This document shows positions 1 through 8,466 of a stretch of DNA of 54,036 nucleotides, in pieces. The number at the start of each line of letters is the position of its first letter. Position 1 is the stretch's first letter. The DNA is from Psychrobacter immobilis (GTDB taxonomy: Bacteria > Pseudomonadota > Gammaproteobacteria > Pseudomonadales > Moraxellaceae). Both the position numbers and the translations under genes were made by a program. The DNA lies in assembly GCF_904846185.1 (NCBI RefSeq), contig NZ_CAJGZQ010000024.1, positions 1 through 54,036 on the forward strand, written 5' to 3'. The notes under the pieces were generated by a model. The model had not been told where the DNA came from. It was given only the letters and a program-made list of their open reading frames with translations, and searched no databases.

Positions 1-53
1 TTAATTCTCTCCCATTGGTCATCACGTAGGGCATGTCGTCTTGTCATAGTCAT
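1..53 (-). CDS. IS5-family transposase, N-terminal 17 residues only (cut by window edge)
   Basis: From ATG at 53 the minus strand encodes MTMTRRHALRDDQWERI and then leaves the window. An R-R/Y-A-L-R-D-D-Q-W-E-R-I start is typical of DDE transposases of the IS5 group. A second in-frame ATG at 47 could be the true start. Whether the gene is intact cannot be judged from this window. Confidence 0.65.
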   Translation of the reverse strand, partial: MTMTRRHALRDDQWERI

Positions 54-125
54 TGAGCTCAAATTCCTAAATACGATCTAAGTATAGCTTATTCTGAAAT
101 ATCTATGCTAATTGATGACACGCCC
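1..125 (-). mobile_element. Truncated left part of an IS5-family-like insertion sequence (terminal end only)
   Basis: Read on the minus strand, this begins with a terminus GGGCGTGTCATCAATTAG at 108-125, preceded by TA at 126-127. A spacer follows, and then the first codons of a transposase running off the left window edge. The same terminus recurs at 49377-49394 as one end of a short MITE-like element. The rest of the element lies outside the window, so the family assignment rests on the transposase N-terminus and the terminal repeat only. Confidence 0.7.
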
Positions 126-173
126 TAGGTAAGCGTTTTAATATTAGGATTTGCTTACCGTTTAGAGCCGCTC

Positions 174-1790
174 TTACTCTAGGTTCAACATCGATTTTGC
201 CACGGCTTCTGCCACTTTAATGCCATCAATCCCTGCTGATAATATGCCACCTGCGTATCCTGCGCCTTCACCTGCAGGGAATAAGCCTTTGGTGTTAATG
301 CTTTGGAATTCTTTATTGCGTTTAATGCTGATTGGTGACGATGTTCTGGTTTCTACGCCAGTGAGTAACCCATCATCAGATGAAAATCCTTGGATTTTTT
401 TATTAAACGCTGGAATGGCTTCACGTATGGCATCCACGGCAAATTCAGGTAACGCTTTGCTTAAGTCGGTTAAGGTAATACCAGGAGTGTAAGACGGTTT
501 TACATCGCCTAATTCTGAGTCTGGTTTGCCTTTTAAGAAGTCACCAATGGTTTGCGCTGGTGCGTTGTAGTCTTTGCCGCCTAATTCAAATGCTAAGCTT
601 TCTAATTGTCTTTGTAAGTCAATGCCAGCAAGGGGATGGTTTGGGTAATCTCGCTCTGGGTCGATACCTACCACAATAGCACTGTTGGCGTTACGCTCAT
701 TTCTTGAATATTGGCTCATACCATTAGTGACAACACGGCCTTCTTCTGATGCAGCGGCAACAACGGTTCCACCTGGACACATACAGAAGCTATAAACAGA
801 ACGACCATTTTTACAATGATGAACCAGTTTGTAATCCGCAGCGCCAAGTATCTCGTTTCCAGCATTGTCACCAAAGCGTGCTTGGTCTATGGTTGACTGT
901 TTATGTTCAATCCTAAAGCCAATTGAAAAAGGTTTTGCTTCAATATACACACCTTTATCATGGATCATCTCAAAAGTGTCTCGGGCGCTATGACCAACAG
1001 CAAGAACAACATGGTTGGTTTTTAAGGTTTCGCCAGTATTAAGGGTCACGCCTGTTACTTTTGAGTCAGTGATGTGCAAGTCGTCTACGCGAGTCGCAAA
1101 ACGGACTTCCCCACCGAGTGCTATGATCTCGGCACGCATTTTTTCTACCATGGTGACTAACTTATAAGTACCTATGTGCGGCTTACTGACAAATAAAATC
1201 TCATCTGGTGCGCCAGCTTTTACAAATTCAGTCATGACTTTACGGCCATAATGATTGGGATCTTTCACTTGGCTATATAATTTACCGTCAGAAAAAGTAC
1301 CCGCTCCGCCTTCACCGAACTGTACGTTAGATTCTGTGTTTAATTTGCGCTGACGCCAAAAGCCAAAGGTGTCTTTGGTGCGTTGTCTGACTTCATTACC
1401 ACGTTCAATGATAATAGGTTTAAAACCCATTTGAGCAAGGGTGAGTCCAGCCATTAATCCACAAGGACCAAAACCAATAACAACAGGACGCTCAGTTAAA
1501 TTCTCTGGCGCTTCACCTAAATATTTGTAGCTGGTATCTGGTGTTGGCTTAACATAGTTGTCTGACTCAAATTGAACCAGTAAATCATTGGTTAAATCCG
1601 AGTCGGTCAGGGTGATGTCTAGCGTATAAATTAATTGGATATTTCTTTTATTACGAGCATCATAACCACGTTTAAACATCACAAATGACGCCATTTGCTC
1701 AGCAGAGATTTTAAGTTTTGTCGTTATCGCAGTCGTTAAATCTTCAGGTGCATGATTTAATGGCAATTTAATTTCAGTTAAACGTATCAT
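174..1790 (-). CDS. FAD-dependent dehydrogenase of the COG2509/YhfL-like type
   Basis: This 538-residue soluble protein has a dinucleotide-binding Rossmann motif around residue 103 (VVIGFGPCGLMAGL) that ends in an acidic beta-2 residue (IIIERG), which fits FAD. A mid-protein CMCPGG motif and a C-terminal GEGAGYAGGILSAGIDG motif closing the FAD site are typical of the uncharacterised FAD-dependent dehydrogenase family COG2509. The first 80 or so residues form a separate small N-terminal domain, as in that family. The substrate is unknown and the neighbours give no hint. It stands alone between an IS end and the divergent urea transporter operon. ATG at 1790 is the only sensible start, but its ribosome binding site is weak. 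Confidence 0.8.
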   Translation of the reverse strand: MIRLTEIKLPLNHAPEDLTTAITTKLKISAEQMASFVMFKRGYDARNKRNIQLIYTLDITLTDSDLTNDLLVQFESDNYVKPTPDTSYKYLGEAPENLTERPVVIGFGPCGLMAGLTLAQMGFKPIIIERGNEVRQRTKDTFGFWRQRKLNTESNVQFGEGGAGTFSDGKLYSQVKDPNHYGRKVMTEFVKAGAPDEILFVSKPHIGTYKLVTMVEKMRAEIIALGGEVRFATRVDDLHITDSKVTGVTLNTGETLKTNHVVLAVGHSARDTFEMIHDKGVYIEAKPFSIGFRIEHKQSTIDQARFGDNAGNEILGAADYKLVHHCKNGRSVYSFCMCPGGTVVAAASEEGRVVTNGMSQYSRNERNANSAIVVGIDPERDYPNHPLAGIDLQRQLESLAFELGGKDYNAPAQTIGDFLKGKPDSELGDVKPSYTPGITLTDLSKALPEFAVDAIREAIPAFNKKIQGFSSDDGLLTGVETRTSSPISIKRNKEFQSINTKGLFPAGEGAGYAGGILSAGIDGIKVAEAVAKSMLNLE

Positions 1791-2134
1791 TGGTTACTCA
1801 TAAACTCGTGTAGAAAACAGTCTCGCATTTTACTGGTACTGGTACAAATAAGCGAATAAATATTTTACTTACGCAGGGTGAATTTACGGTTTCTTCAGCA
1901 TAGATCAGCATCCTATTATAAAAACTAAATGTCAGACTTCATCCCAAGCTAGCTACCAAGCCTAATGGCTAACGTGCTTTAGCTAAAAAAAACCTACCTT
2001 TAGTTAAGTTGACATCATTTAGTACGTTTGCTTCTTAATTTCCTTCTGTTCACACTTCCTGAACTCAAAAAAAAACATCGCTTCTGATGTCATCATTTTT
2101 TATACCGCTTTAGCATTCCTTAACCAGACATAAA

Positions 2135-2212
2135 TGGTGCATAGAAAATCATAAAAACCAATTATGGTGCACAAAAGTGCCCTAGCTCCTGATAAAGACC
2201 AATATTGGTGCA
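2135..2212 (+). promoter_or_regulatory. Three TGGTGCA-type NtrC-like binding sites upstream of urtA
   Basis: TGGTGCA occurs at 2135-2141, 2165-2171 and 2206-2212. The last two sit in near-identical 15-mers, ACCAATTATGGTGCA (2157-2171) and ACCAATATTGGTGCA (2198-2212). The latter contains a perfect dyad, ACCAATATTGGT. The enterobacterial NtrC site is built from TGCACC/GGTGCA half-sites. Together with the adjoining sigma-54-like element and a urea uptake operon downstream, nitrogen control by NtrC is a reasonable inference, not shown. Confidence 0.5.
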
Positions 2213-2230
2213 TTTGTCTAGTATTTTATA

Positions 2231-2247
2231 TTGGCATAGATATTGAA
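2231..2247 (+). promoter_or_regulatory. Sigma-54-like promoter for urtA
   Basis: TTGGCATAGATATTGAA matches the -24/-12 pattern (YTGGCAC, N5, TTGCW) with GG and GA separated by exactly 10 bases. The -24 GG and the TTG are intact. The -12 GC is GA, so the match is imperfect. Initiation would fall near 2258, about 60 bases before the urtA start chosen here. Confidence 0.45.
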
Positions 2248-2320
2248 GTATTAATAATAGTTAGGAATGGCTCGTTCACTCGGCCTACCATGCTGCTACT
2301 TTATCTTTCTGGAGAAATAT

Positions 2321-3685
2321 ATGTCTTTATTGCCAACGCTTATCACTGCTACTCCTATAAGTACAAATTATCGTATCGACTCAAAATTGACATCACGTTT
2401 GTCTCTACTAGCAGTAGCCGTTGTCGGCAGCTTAAGTCTTATGGGTTGTCAAAAACCTGCGGAAACCAGTGCAGAAACCAATTCTACCGCCACAAAAACG
2501 GACACCTCTGAGACGGCTGCTACCACTGCGGCAGATGGTGACACCATCAAAGTTGGTATCTTGCATTCTTTATCTGGAACGATGGCCATCTCTGAGACGT
2601 CATTAAAAGATACGGCGCTCATGACCATTGATGAAATTAATGCCAATGGCGGTGTGTTAGGTAAGCAGCTAGAGCCAATCGTCGTAGATCCCGCTTCTGA
2701 TTGGCCGTTATTCGCTGAAAAAGCTCGTCAGCTGTTAACCCAAGATAAAGTGGATGTGATATTTGGGGGTTGGACGTCGGTATCACGTAAGTCTGTGCTA
2801 CCTGTCGTTGAAGAACTAAATGGCCTCATGTTCTACCCCGTGCAGTATGAGGGTCAAGAACAGTCAGAAAACATTTTCTACACTGGTGCTGCACCAAACC
2901 AACAAGCTATTCCTGCCGTTGAATACTTAATGAGTCCAGAGGGTGGTAGTGCAGAACGCTTTGTCTTACTTGGGACAGATTATGTTTATCCTCGGACTAC
3001 TAACCAGATACTGCGGGCTTTCTTAAAATCTAAAGGCGTCGCTGAAACAGATATCATGGAAGAGTACACCCCTTTCGGTTTTAGCAACTATCAGACCATC
3101 GTTGGCAATATTAAAAGCTTCTCTACTGGTAAAAAGACGGCGGTTATCTCTACCATTAATGGGGATTCAAACGTACCTTTTTATCGTGAGCTTGCCAACC
3201 AAGGTATTAAAGCGTCTGATATCCCAGTCATGGCATTCTCAGTGGGAGAAGAAGAGCTTCGCGGTATCGATACCAGCTTATTGCAAGGGCATTTAGCGTC
3301 ATGGAACTACTTTATGTCGGTTAAAAATCCTGTCAACAGCGACTTCACTAAAAAGTATAAGAAATATGCGCTGGATCATAAGCTACCCAATGCTGACAAA
3401 GTCGTGACCAATGATCCTATGGAAGCCACCTACGTGGGTATCAATATGTGGAAACAAGCAGTCGAAAAAGCTGGTACGACTAATGTCGATAAAGTGCGCA
3501 TTAGTATGGGAGGTCAGACTTTTGACGCGCCATCAGGGTATACATTGAAAATGGATGAGGAAAACCATCATTTATGGAAGCCTGTCATGATCGGTCAAAT
3601 CCGTGCCGATGGTCAGTTCGATGTGATCAGCAAAACTCCAAAAGTCATTCGTGCTGAGCCATGGAGTCAATACATTCCTAAATAA
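2321..3685 (+). CDS. urtA: Urea ABC transporter, substrate-binding lipoprotein UrtA
   Basis: UrtA is the binding protein of the high-affinity urea ABC transporter. The start is placed at ATG 2321 because GGAGA lies at 2311-2315. An in-frame ATG at 2267 would add 18 residues, lacks a ribosome site and lies close to the predicted promoter. The product is 454 residues with a lipoprotein signal after a long basic N-region (lipobox LMGC, Cys about 43) and a Ser/Thr/Glu-rich linker. The periplasmic-binding fold starts at DTIKVGILHSLSG. The motifs FGGWTSVSRKSVLP and MFYPVQYEGQE are strongly characteristic of UrtA/FmdD proteins as opposed to the branched-chain amino-acid binding proteins. It is the first gene of urtABCDE, next to urease. 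Confidence 0.93.
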   Translation: MSLLPTLITATPISTNYRIDSKLTSRLSLLAVAVVGSLSLMGCQKPAETSAETNSTATKTDTSETAATTAADGDTIKVGILHSLSGTMAISETSLKDTALMTIDEINANGGVLGKQLEPIVVDPASDWPLFAEKARQLLTQDKVDVIFGGWTSVSRKSVLPVVEELNGLMFYPVQYEGQEQSENIFYTGAAPNQQAIPAVEYLMSPEGGSAERFVLLGTDYVYPRTTNQILRAFLKSKGVAETDIMEEYTPFGFSNYQTIVGNIKSFSTGKKTAVISTINGDSNVPFYRELANQGIKASDIPVMAFSVGEEELRGIDTSLLQGHLASWNYFMSVKNPVNSDFTKKYKKYALDHKLPNADKVVTNDPMEATYVGINMWKQAVEKAGTTNVDKVRISMGGQTFDAPSGYTLKMDEENHHLWKPVMIGQIRADGQFDVISKTPKVIRAEPWSQYIPK

Positions 3686-3758
3686 GGTTGTGATCACCCA
3701 AGCCTTAGTCCCTAATCCTTAGCCCCTTAATGGTATCAAAACCAGCAACCCTTTAGCT

Positions 3759-3789
3759 CCTCTACTGATAAAACAGTTTTTAGTAGAGG
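3759..3789 (+). terminator. Stem-loop between urtA and urtB (attenuator or processing hairpin)
   Basis: CCTCTACT and AGTAGAGG form an 8-bp perfect stem around a 15-base loop. No U-run follows, so it is probably not a full terminator. A hairpin after the binding-protein gene often sets higher expression of that gene than of the permease genes; that role here is inference. Confidence 0.45.
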
Positions 3790-3823
3790 TTAAAGGAGTG
3801 TTGACTGCAAAAAAGGAACCATC

Positions 3824-5623
3824 ATGTCACATTACCCTTCCTATTATAAAAGTGACGCGCAAGCCAATTATTTTAACAAGACTTTTATACTCGCCTTACT
3901 ATCTTTACTCCTCCTCATTGCTATCACATCAGCTGCTCATGCTCACGAGACATCAGCAGTACACAGCCATGGCGAGAAACTATCGACTAATACTGTGGCA
4001 GCGACATCCAATGCTGTAAGTGAAGAGACCTTACTTGCTCAAGACGACACCTTGCTTGCTCAAAACAAGCAGTCTCTTACTACGCCAGCTAATCTTGCGA
4101 TAAGTAAAGGGGATGCTATCGAGCAGTTCGTTGCTGCTGACTTCACCATTCGCCAAACCATGCTCAACCAGTGGCCGGGGTCAGTTGAGAGTTTGGATAC
4201 TTTAGTTGAGCTGATAAAGAAAGATGAGTTATATCAAGGCAATGGTGGGCAAACCTACCTACTTAACAGCGAAGATGAGCTATTTACTTATCCTGCTAAG
4301 CAGCTGACCACCGAGTGGCCGAGTGACTTGGCGCAAGTGACTTTAACCAATACGCTACGCTCAGCCCTAGTGTTTGGACAAGCCAAGGTTAAGCTTGAGT
4401 CAAACGTTCCTACGCAACGTATGCAGGCAGTTGCCATCTTAGCGGACAATATCGAACAGCTAGATCCAACACTCATAAGTACTGCTGCTGCTACCGAGCA
4501 AGACGACGACGTCAAAACAGCGTTGAGTACTTTACAAGCGAGGATTGATTTTAGAGACGGCGACGTCACCAAGCAAATTGCCGCGCTTACCGTGCTTGCT
4601 GATAGCGATAACCCGCAAGTCTTAGTGGATGTCAAAAAAGCATTGGCGGCAGATGATATCGATCCTGTGCTCAAATCTGCGCTGTTAGACGCTGAGGATA
4701 GTATTGAGCAGCGCATTACCATCAGTACTTGGATCGGTCATCTATTCACGGGGCTTAGTACGGCAAGTATCTTACTACTCGCGGCATTAGGGCTTGCCAT
4801 TACTTTTGGGCTACTGGGTGTCATCAATATGGCTCATGGTGAGCTCATTATGATTGGTGCTTACGCCACTTATATGGTGCAAAATCTCTTTCAAGCGTAT
4901 TTTCCTAGTATGACTGGATGGTATCTGGTTGCTGCTATACCCGTCGCTTTCTTAGTCAGTGCCATTATCGGCATGATTATTGAACGAATCATTATTCGCC
5001 CGCTTTACGGTCGTGAGCTTGAAACCTTACTGGCAACCTTTGGTGTCAGTCTGATTCTTATGCAGTTGGTTCGAATGATATTTGGCGCGCAAAACGTCGA
5101 AGTCAGCAATGTCGACTGGTTGAGCGGGGCCTATCAAGTGTCCTCAAGCCTTGTACTTCCCTTCAATCGTATCGCTATTATTGGCTTTACCATCATTATT
5201 CTTATGCTACTGGTGTACTTACTGAACAAGACTCGCTTTGGGTTGTTTGTGCGCGCTGTCACTCAAAACCGGCAAATGGCACGTGCAGTTGGTATCTCAT
5301 CTGCTCGCATCGACATGTTGGCATTCGGCCTTGGTTCAGGGTTGGCCGGTCTCGCTGGCTGTGCTTTGGCGCAAGTGGGCAACGTCGGACCTGACTTAGG
5401 TCAAACTTATATTATTGATGCGTTCTTAGTCGTTGTGGTTGGCGGTGTTGGGCAAGTATGGGGCGCGGTATTGGCATCTTTAGGTCTTGGTGTCAGTGGT
5501 ACGGTGCTTGAGATTGGCATTGGTGCTGTGATGGCTAAGATTGTGTTACTGGTTCTTGTGATTTTGTTTATTCAAAAACGTCCACAAGGTTTATTCGCCC
5601 TCAAAGGCCGTTTTGTGGATTAA
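3824..5623 (+). CDS. urtB: Urea ABC transporter, permease UrtB
   Basis: This is the first membrane subunit of the urea importer. The 599 residues contain a signal-like hydrophobic segment at about 20-40, a large soluble N-terminal region (to about residue 300) and then a LivH-type permease domain with about eight membrane segments. INMAHGELIMIGAYATYMV and the later RAVTQNRQMARAVGI cytoplasmic loop are typical of branched-chain/urea permeases. The N-terminal soluble extension before the LivH domain is a normal trait of proteobacterial UrtB and separates it from LivH. ATG 3824 follows AAAGGAACC. It ends 10 bases before the urtC start. Confidence 0.93.
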   Translation: MSHYPSYYKSDAQANYFNKTFILALLSLLLLIAITSAAHAHETSAVHSHGEKLSTNTVAATSNAVSEETLLAQDDTLLAQNKQSLTTPANLAISKGDAIEQFVAADFTIRQTMLNQWPGSVESLDTLVELIKKDELYQGNGGQTYLLNSEDELFTYPAKQLTTEWPSDLAQVTLTNTLRSALVFGQAKVKLESNVPTQRMQAVAILADNIEQLDPTLISTAAATEQDDDVKTALSTLQARIDFRDGDVTKQIAALTVLADSDNPQVLVDVKKALAADDIDPVLKSALLDAEDSIEQRITISTWIGHLFTGLSTASILLLAALGLAITFGLLGVINMAHGELIMIGAYATYMVQNLFQAYFPSMTGWYLVAAIPVAFLVSAIIGMIIERIIIRPLYGRELETLLATFGVSLILMQLVRMIFGAQNVEVSNVDWLSGAYQVSSSLVLPFNRIAIIGFTIIILMLLVYLLNKTRFGLFVRAVTQNRQMARAVGISSARIDMLAFGLGSGLAGLAGCALAQVGNVGPDLGQTYIIDAFLVVVVGGVGQVWGAVLASLGLGVSGTVLEIGIGAVMAKIVLLVLVILFIQKRPQGLFALKGRFVD

Positions 5624-5633
5624 GGAGAACCTC

Positions 5634-6704
5634 ATGCGTTTGACTCAATTATTATCTGATTCCCCACGTAATGCCATTCTGATTGGTTTGTGTTTTTTAG
5701 TGCTACTGATATTGCCTTGGCTCCATTTATTACCTGAAACCTCTAGTTTTCACCTGTCTGCTTATTGGATAACTTTGATTGGTAAAATAATGGCGCTCGC
5801 CATGGTAGCACTGGCTTTAGACTTGGTCTGGGGCTATGCCGGCATTCTAAGCTTAGGTCATGGTCTTTATTTTGCGCTAGGAGGTTATGCTTTTGGTATG
5901 TATTTGACGCGTGAAACTGCTGGCACAGACTTGCCAGACTTTATGCGTTTCTTAAGTTGGACAGAGCTACCCTGGTATTGGGCAGGCACTCAACATTTCT
6001 GGTGGGCGATGGCTCTAGTGGTGCTAGTTCCCGGTCTAGTCGCTTTTATCTTTGGCTATTTTGCTTTTCGCTCAAAGATTAAAGGGGTTTATTTTTCGAT
6101 TATTACTCAGGCCATGACTTACGCGGCAGCCTTATTATTCTTCCGTAACGAAACAGGCTTTGGTGGTAACAATGGTTTCACAGGTTTTACTACGCTACTA
6201 GGTTATGACATCACTGCCTCTTCAACGAGGGCTGTACTGTGTTTTACGACTGCTTTGGCGCTGCTACTGTCATATCTTGGACTACGCTATCTGATGAGCC
6301 AGCCTTATGGGCGCGTGCTCGGTGCCATTCGTGATAGTGAAAATCGCTTGCAGTATTTAGGCTATCGCACGCTTTGGTACAAGCTTTCAGCTTGGGTATT
6401 GTCTGCAATAATAGCTGGTATCGCTGGTGCTCTATATGTACCGCAAGTTGGCATCATTAATCCAGGTGAGATGAACCCCGTCAACTCTATCGAGATGGCA
6501 GTATGGGTGGCTGCTGGAGGTAGAGGTTCATTAATCGGTGCCATTGTAGGCGCTGGTACAATTAATGTGATTAAAACGTATTTTACCGTCGCCTATCCGG
6601 AGTTTTGGTTACTTATTCTAGGTGGATTATTTGTGGTGGTTACTTTATTTCTCCCTAACGGCATCATTGGCGTACTTGATCGTTTTAAAAAGGAAAAAGA
6701 ATAA
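5634..6704 (+). CDS. urtC: Urea ABC transporter, permease UrtC
   Basis: This is the second membrane subunit (LivM type), 356 residues and almost wholly hydrophobic. It includes ALDLVWGYAGILSLGHG, the GVYFSIITQAMTYA segment and the FGGNNGFTGF loop typical of LivM/UrtC. The start is ATG 5634 behind AAGGAGAAC (5622-5630), which overlaps the urtB stop codon. An upstream in-frame TTG at 5613 has no ribosome site. The stop overlaps the urtD start by one base, so the two are translationally coupled. Confidence 0.92.
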   Translation: MRLTQLLSDSPRNAILIGLCFLVLLILPWLHLLPETSSFHLSAYWITLIGKIMALAMVALALDLVWGYAGILSLGHGLYFALGGYAFGMYLTRETAGTDLPDFMRFLSWTELPWYWAGTQHFWWAMALVVLVPGLVAFIFGYFAFRSKIKGVYFSIITQAMTYAAALLFFRNETGFGGNNGFTGFTTLLGYDITASSTRAVLCFTTALALLLSYLGLRYLMSQPYGRVLGAIRDSENRLQYLGYRTLWYKLSAWVLSAIIAGIAGALYVPQVGIINPGEMNPVNSIEMAVWVAAGGRGSLIGAIVGAGTINVIKTYFTVAYPEFWLLILGGLFVVVTLFLPNGIIGVLDRFKKEKE

Positions 6705-7660
6705 TGTTAATAACTAATGCTGCTACTTCCCAAAAAGTTACTAACGATACGCTTGTTAAAAACAATCCTAGTATCAATAATCCAATGAAAAAATCTAAAA
6801 ATACACCACACATAACGGTCGCAGAAAACATGCCTACCCGACCAGTCACTACTTTGGCTGAAGATTACGGAGATAGCGGAGGCTTAGCGCATCCTGTTCC
6901 CAAATCAGGGCCAGATATGAGACATGGTATTGCGCTGTATTTAGAAGACGTTAGCGTGTGGTTTGACTCGTTCCGCGCACTCAATGATTTATCTTTATAC
7001 ATTGAGGCAGGCGAGCTACGCTGCATCATCGGCCCTAATGGCGCAGGCAAAACAACTTTAATGGATGTTATTACGGGTAAAACGCGCCCCACTAAAGGCA
7101 GTGCATTTTTCGGTCAAGTACATAATTTAGCCAAACTATCTACCGAAGAAATAGCGGAAGCAGGCATTGGCCGTAAGTTTCAAAAACCTACCGTATTTGA
7201 GAAATTTACCGTACTTGATAACTTAATGCTGGCTGCGCCAAAGGACAAACGGGTATCAAAGAGCTGGTTTACTCGTATTGACACAGAAATCCAAGATACC
7301 CTTGACTCAACGCTTGATCAAATACGCCTAAAAGAGCTGATTAACAAGCCAGCAGGATTATTGTCTCATGGTCAAAAGCAGTGGCTAGAGATTGGAATGT
7401 TACTGATGCAAAGACCAAAACTTATCTTACTTGATGAACCAGTAGCAGGCATGACCGATGCCGAAACTGAACATACCGCTGAGTTATGTCTACGCCTTAA
7501 AAAGAATCACACCTTGATCGTGGTTGAGCATGACATGACCTTTATTGATGCCATAAGTGAGAAAGTAACGGTTTTGGCAAATGGCGCTATTTTGGCTGAA
7601 GGCACGTTGAGTGAAGTACAGAATAATGAGGCCGTTATTGAGACCTATTTGGGTCGGTAA
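6704..7660 (+). CDS. urtD: Urea ABC transporter, ATPase UrtD (with N-terminal extension)
   Basis: This is the first ATP-binding subunit. Walker A GPNGAGKTT is at about 110-118, the signature LSHGQKQ at about 220, Walker B LILLDEP at about 241 and the switch VVEHD near 273. The LSHGQKQWLEIGMLL stretch and GRKFQKPTVFE are UrtD hallmarks. About 75 residues of low-complexity, Asn/Lys/Pro-rich sequence precede the conserved domain. Most UrtD proteins are near 250 residues, so the extension is unusual, and an internal start at ATG 6918 (MRHGIALYLEDV) cannot be excluded. ATG 6704 is coupled to the urtC stop and is preceded by AAAAAGGAAAAAG. Confidence 0.9.
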   Translation: MLITNAATSQKVTNDTLVKNNPSINNPMKKSKNTPHITVAENMPTRPVTTLAEDYGDSGGLAHPVPKSGPDMRHGIALYLEDVSVWFDSFRALNDLSLYIEAGELRCIIGPNGAGKTTLMDVITGKTRPTKGSAFFGQVHNLAKLSTEEIAEAGIGRKFQKPTVFEKFTVLDNLMLAAPKDKRVSKSWFTRIDTEIQDTLDSTLDQIRLKELINKPAGLLSHGQKQWLEIGMLLMQRPKLILLDEPVAGMTDAETEHTAELCLRLKKNHTLIVVEHDMTFIDAISEKVTVLANGAILAEGTLSEVQNNEAVIETYLGR

Positions 7661-7723
7661 TAAGCTCAGGTCGATAACAAATAGTAACACTTAGAAATAG
7701 ACCTAAAAAATAGAGGTGCTTAT

Positions 7724-8422
7724 ATGTTAGAAATCAATGCCATAAATCAATATTACGGTGGCAGTCACATTTTACGTGATGTCACCCTCGCCGCCCCTGT
7801 AGGAGAATGTAGCGTGGTACTGGGTCGTAATGGCGTCGGTAAAACCACCTTGCTTAAATGCTTGATGGGCATCCTACCAATCAAATCAGGTGAGATTTTA
7901 TTGGACGGTAAGGATATTAGTCAGATGACACCTGAGCAACGTGTGCGCGCAGGACTCGCTTATGTGCCGCAAGGACGTGATATATTTTCTACTTTGACCG
8001 TTGAAGAAAACATTCTGATTGGAATGGCGAAATTTTCTCAACGAAAAGCAAGTAAAGTACCCAAACACTTGTATGATATATTTCCAGTGCTGGACGAGAT
8101 GAAGCATCGCCGTGGTGGCGATCTATCTGGCGGTCAGCAGCAGCAACTCGCTATTGCTCGTGCGCTTGCATCAGAGCCTCGAGTACTAGTACTTGATGAG
8201 CCGACTGAAGGTATCCAACCGTCCATTATTAAAGACATTGGTAGAGTCATTCGTAGTCTTGCTAATAAAGGCGATATGGCAATTGTTTTAGTCGAGCAGT
8301 TTTATGAGTTTGCAGAAGAGCTTGCCGATAACTATACCGTGCTTTCTAGAGGACAAGTCGTAGCTCAGGGGGCTGGATGTGACATGGCAAAAAACAATAT
8401 TCAAGAGTTGGTGGCAATCTAA
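7724..8422 (+). CDS. urtE: Urea ABC transporter, ATPase UrtE
   Basis: This is the second ATP-binding subunit of the urea importer, 232 residues and of family length. Walker A GRNGVGKTT is at about 35, signature LSGGQQQQ at about 135, Walker B VLVLDEPTEG at about 156 and H-loop-type VLVEQF further on. The start INQYYGGSHILRDV is typical of UrtE/LivF. It begins 63 bases after urtD behind GAGGTG and ends 44 bases before ureD, which places transport and hydrolysis genes in one transcription unit. Confidence 0.93.
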   Translation: MLEINAINQYYGGSHILRDVTLAAPVGECSVVLGRNGVGKTTLLKCLMGILPIKSGEILLDGKDISQMTPEQRVRAGLAYVPQGRDIFSTLTVEENILIGMAKFSQRKASKVPKHLYDIFPVLDEMKHRRGGDLSGGQQQQLAIARALASEPRVLVLDEPTEGIQPSIIKDIGRVIRSLANKGDMAIVLVEQFYEFAEELADNYTVLSRGQVVAQGAGCDMAKNNIQELVAI

Positions 8423-8466
8423 AAGGAAACTTTATAAAAAGACACTTTATAAAAGGGAATACAATT

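Larger units (their letters stand above)
1791..2320. other. Non-coding region between the FAD dehydrogenase and urtA; control region of the urea operon
   Basis: No convincing gene is present. The left half is AT-rich with no structure I can name. The right 190 bases hold three TGGTGCA repeats and a sigma-54-like promoter, listed separately. One reading frame from 2164 to 2511 is a frame shadow of urtA and its leader. Confidence 0.6.

Noticed and set aside
2164..2511. 115-codon plus-strand frame over the urtA leader
   Set aside because: It starts at the NtrC-like sites and overlaps the urtA signal peptide in another frame. No family resemblance.
4288..4722. 144-codon minus-strand frame inside urtB
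   Set aside because: It lies opposite the well-supported urtB frame and has low-complexity Ser/Ala/Cys composition typical of antisense shadows.
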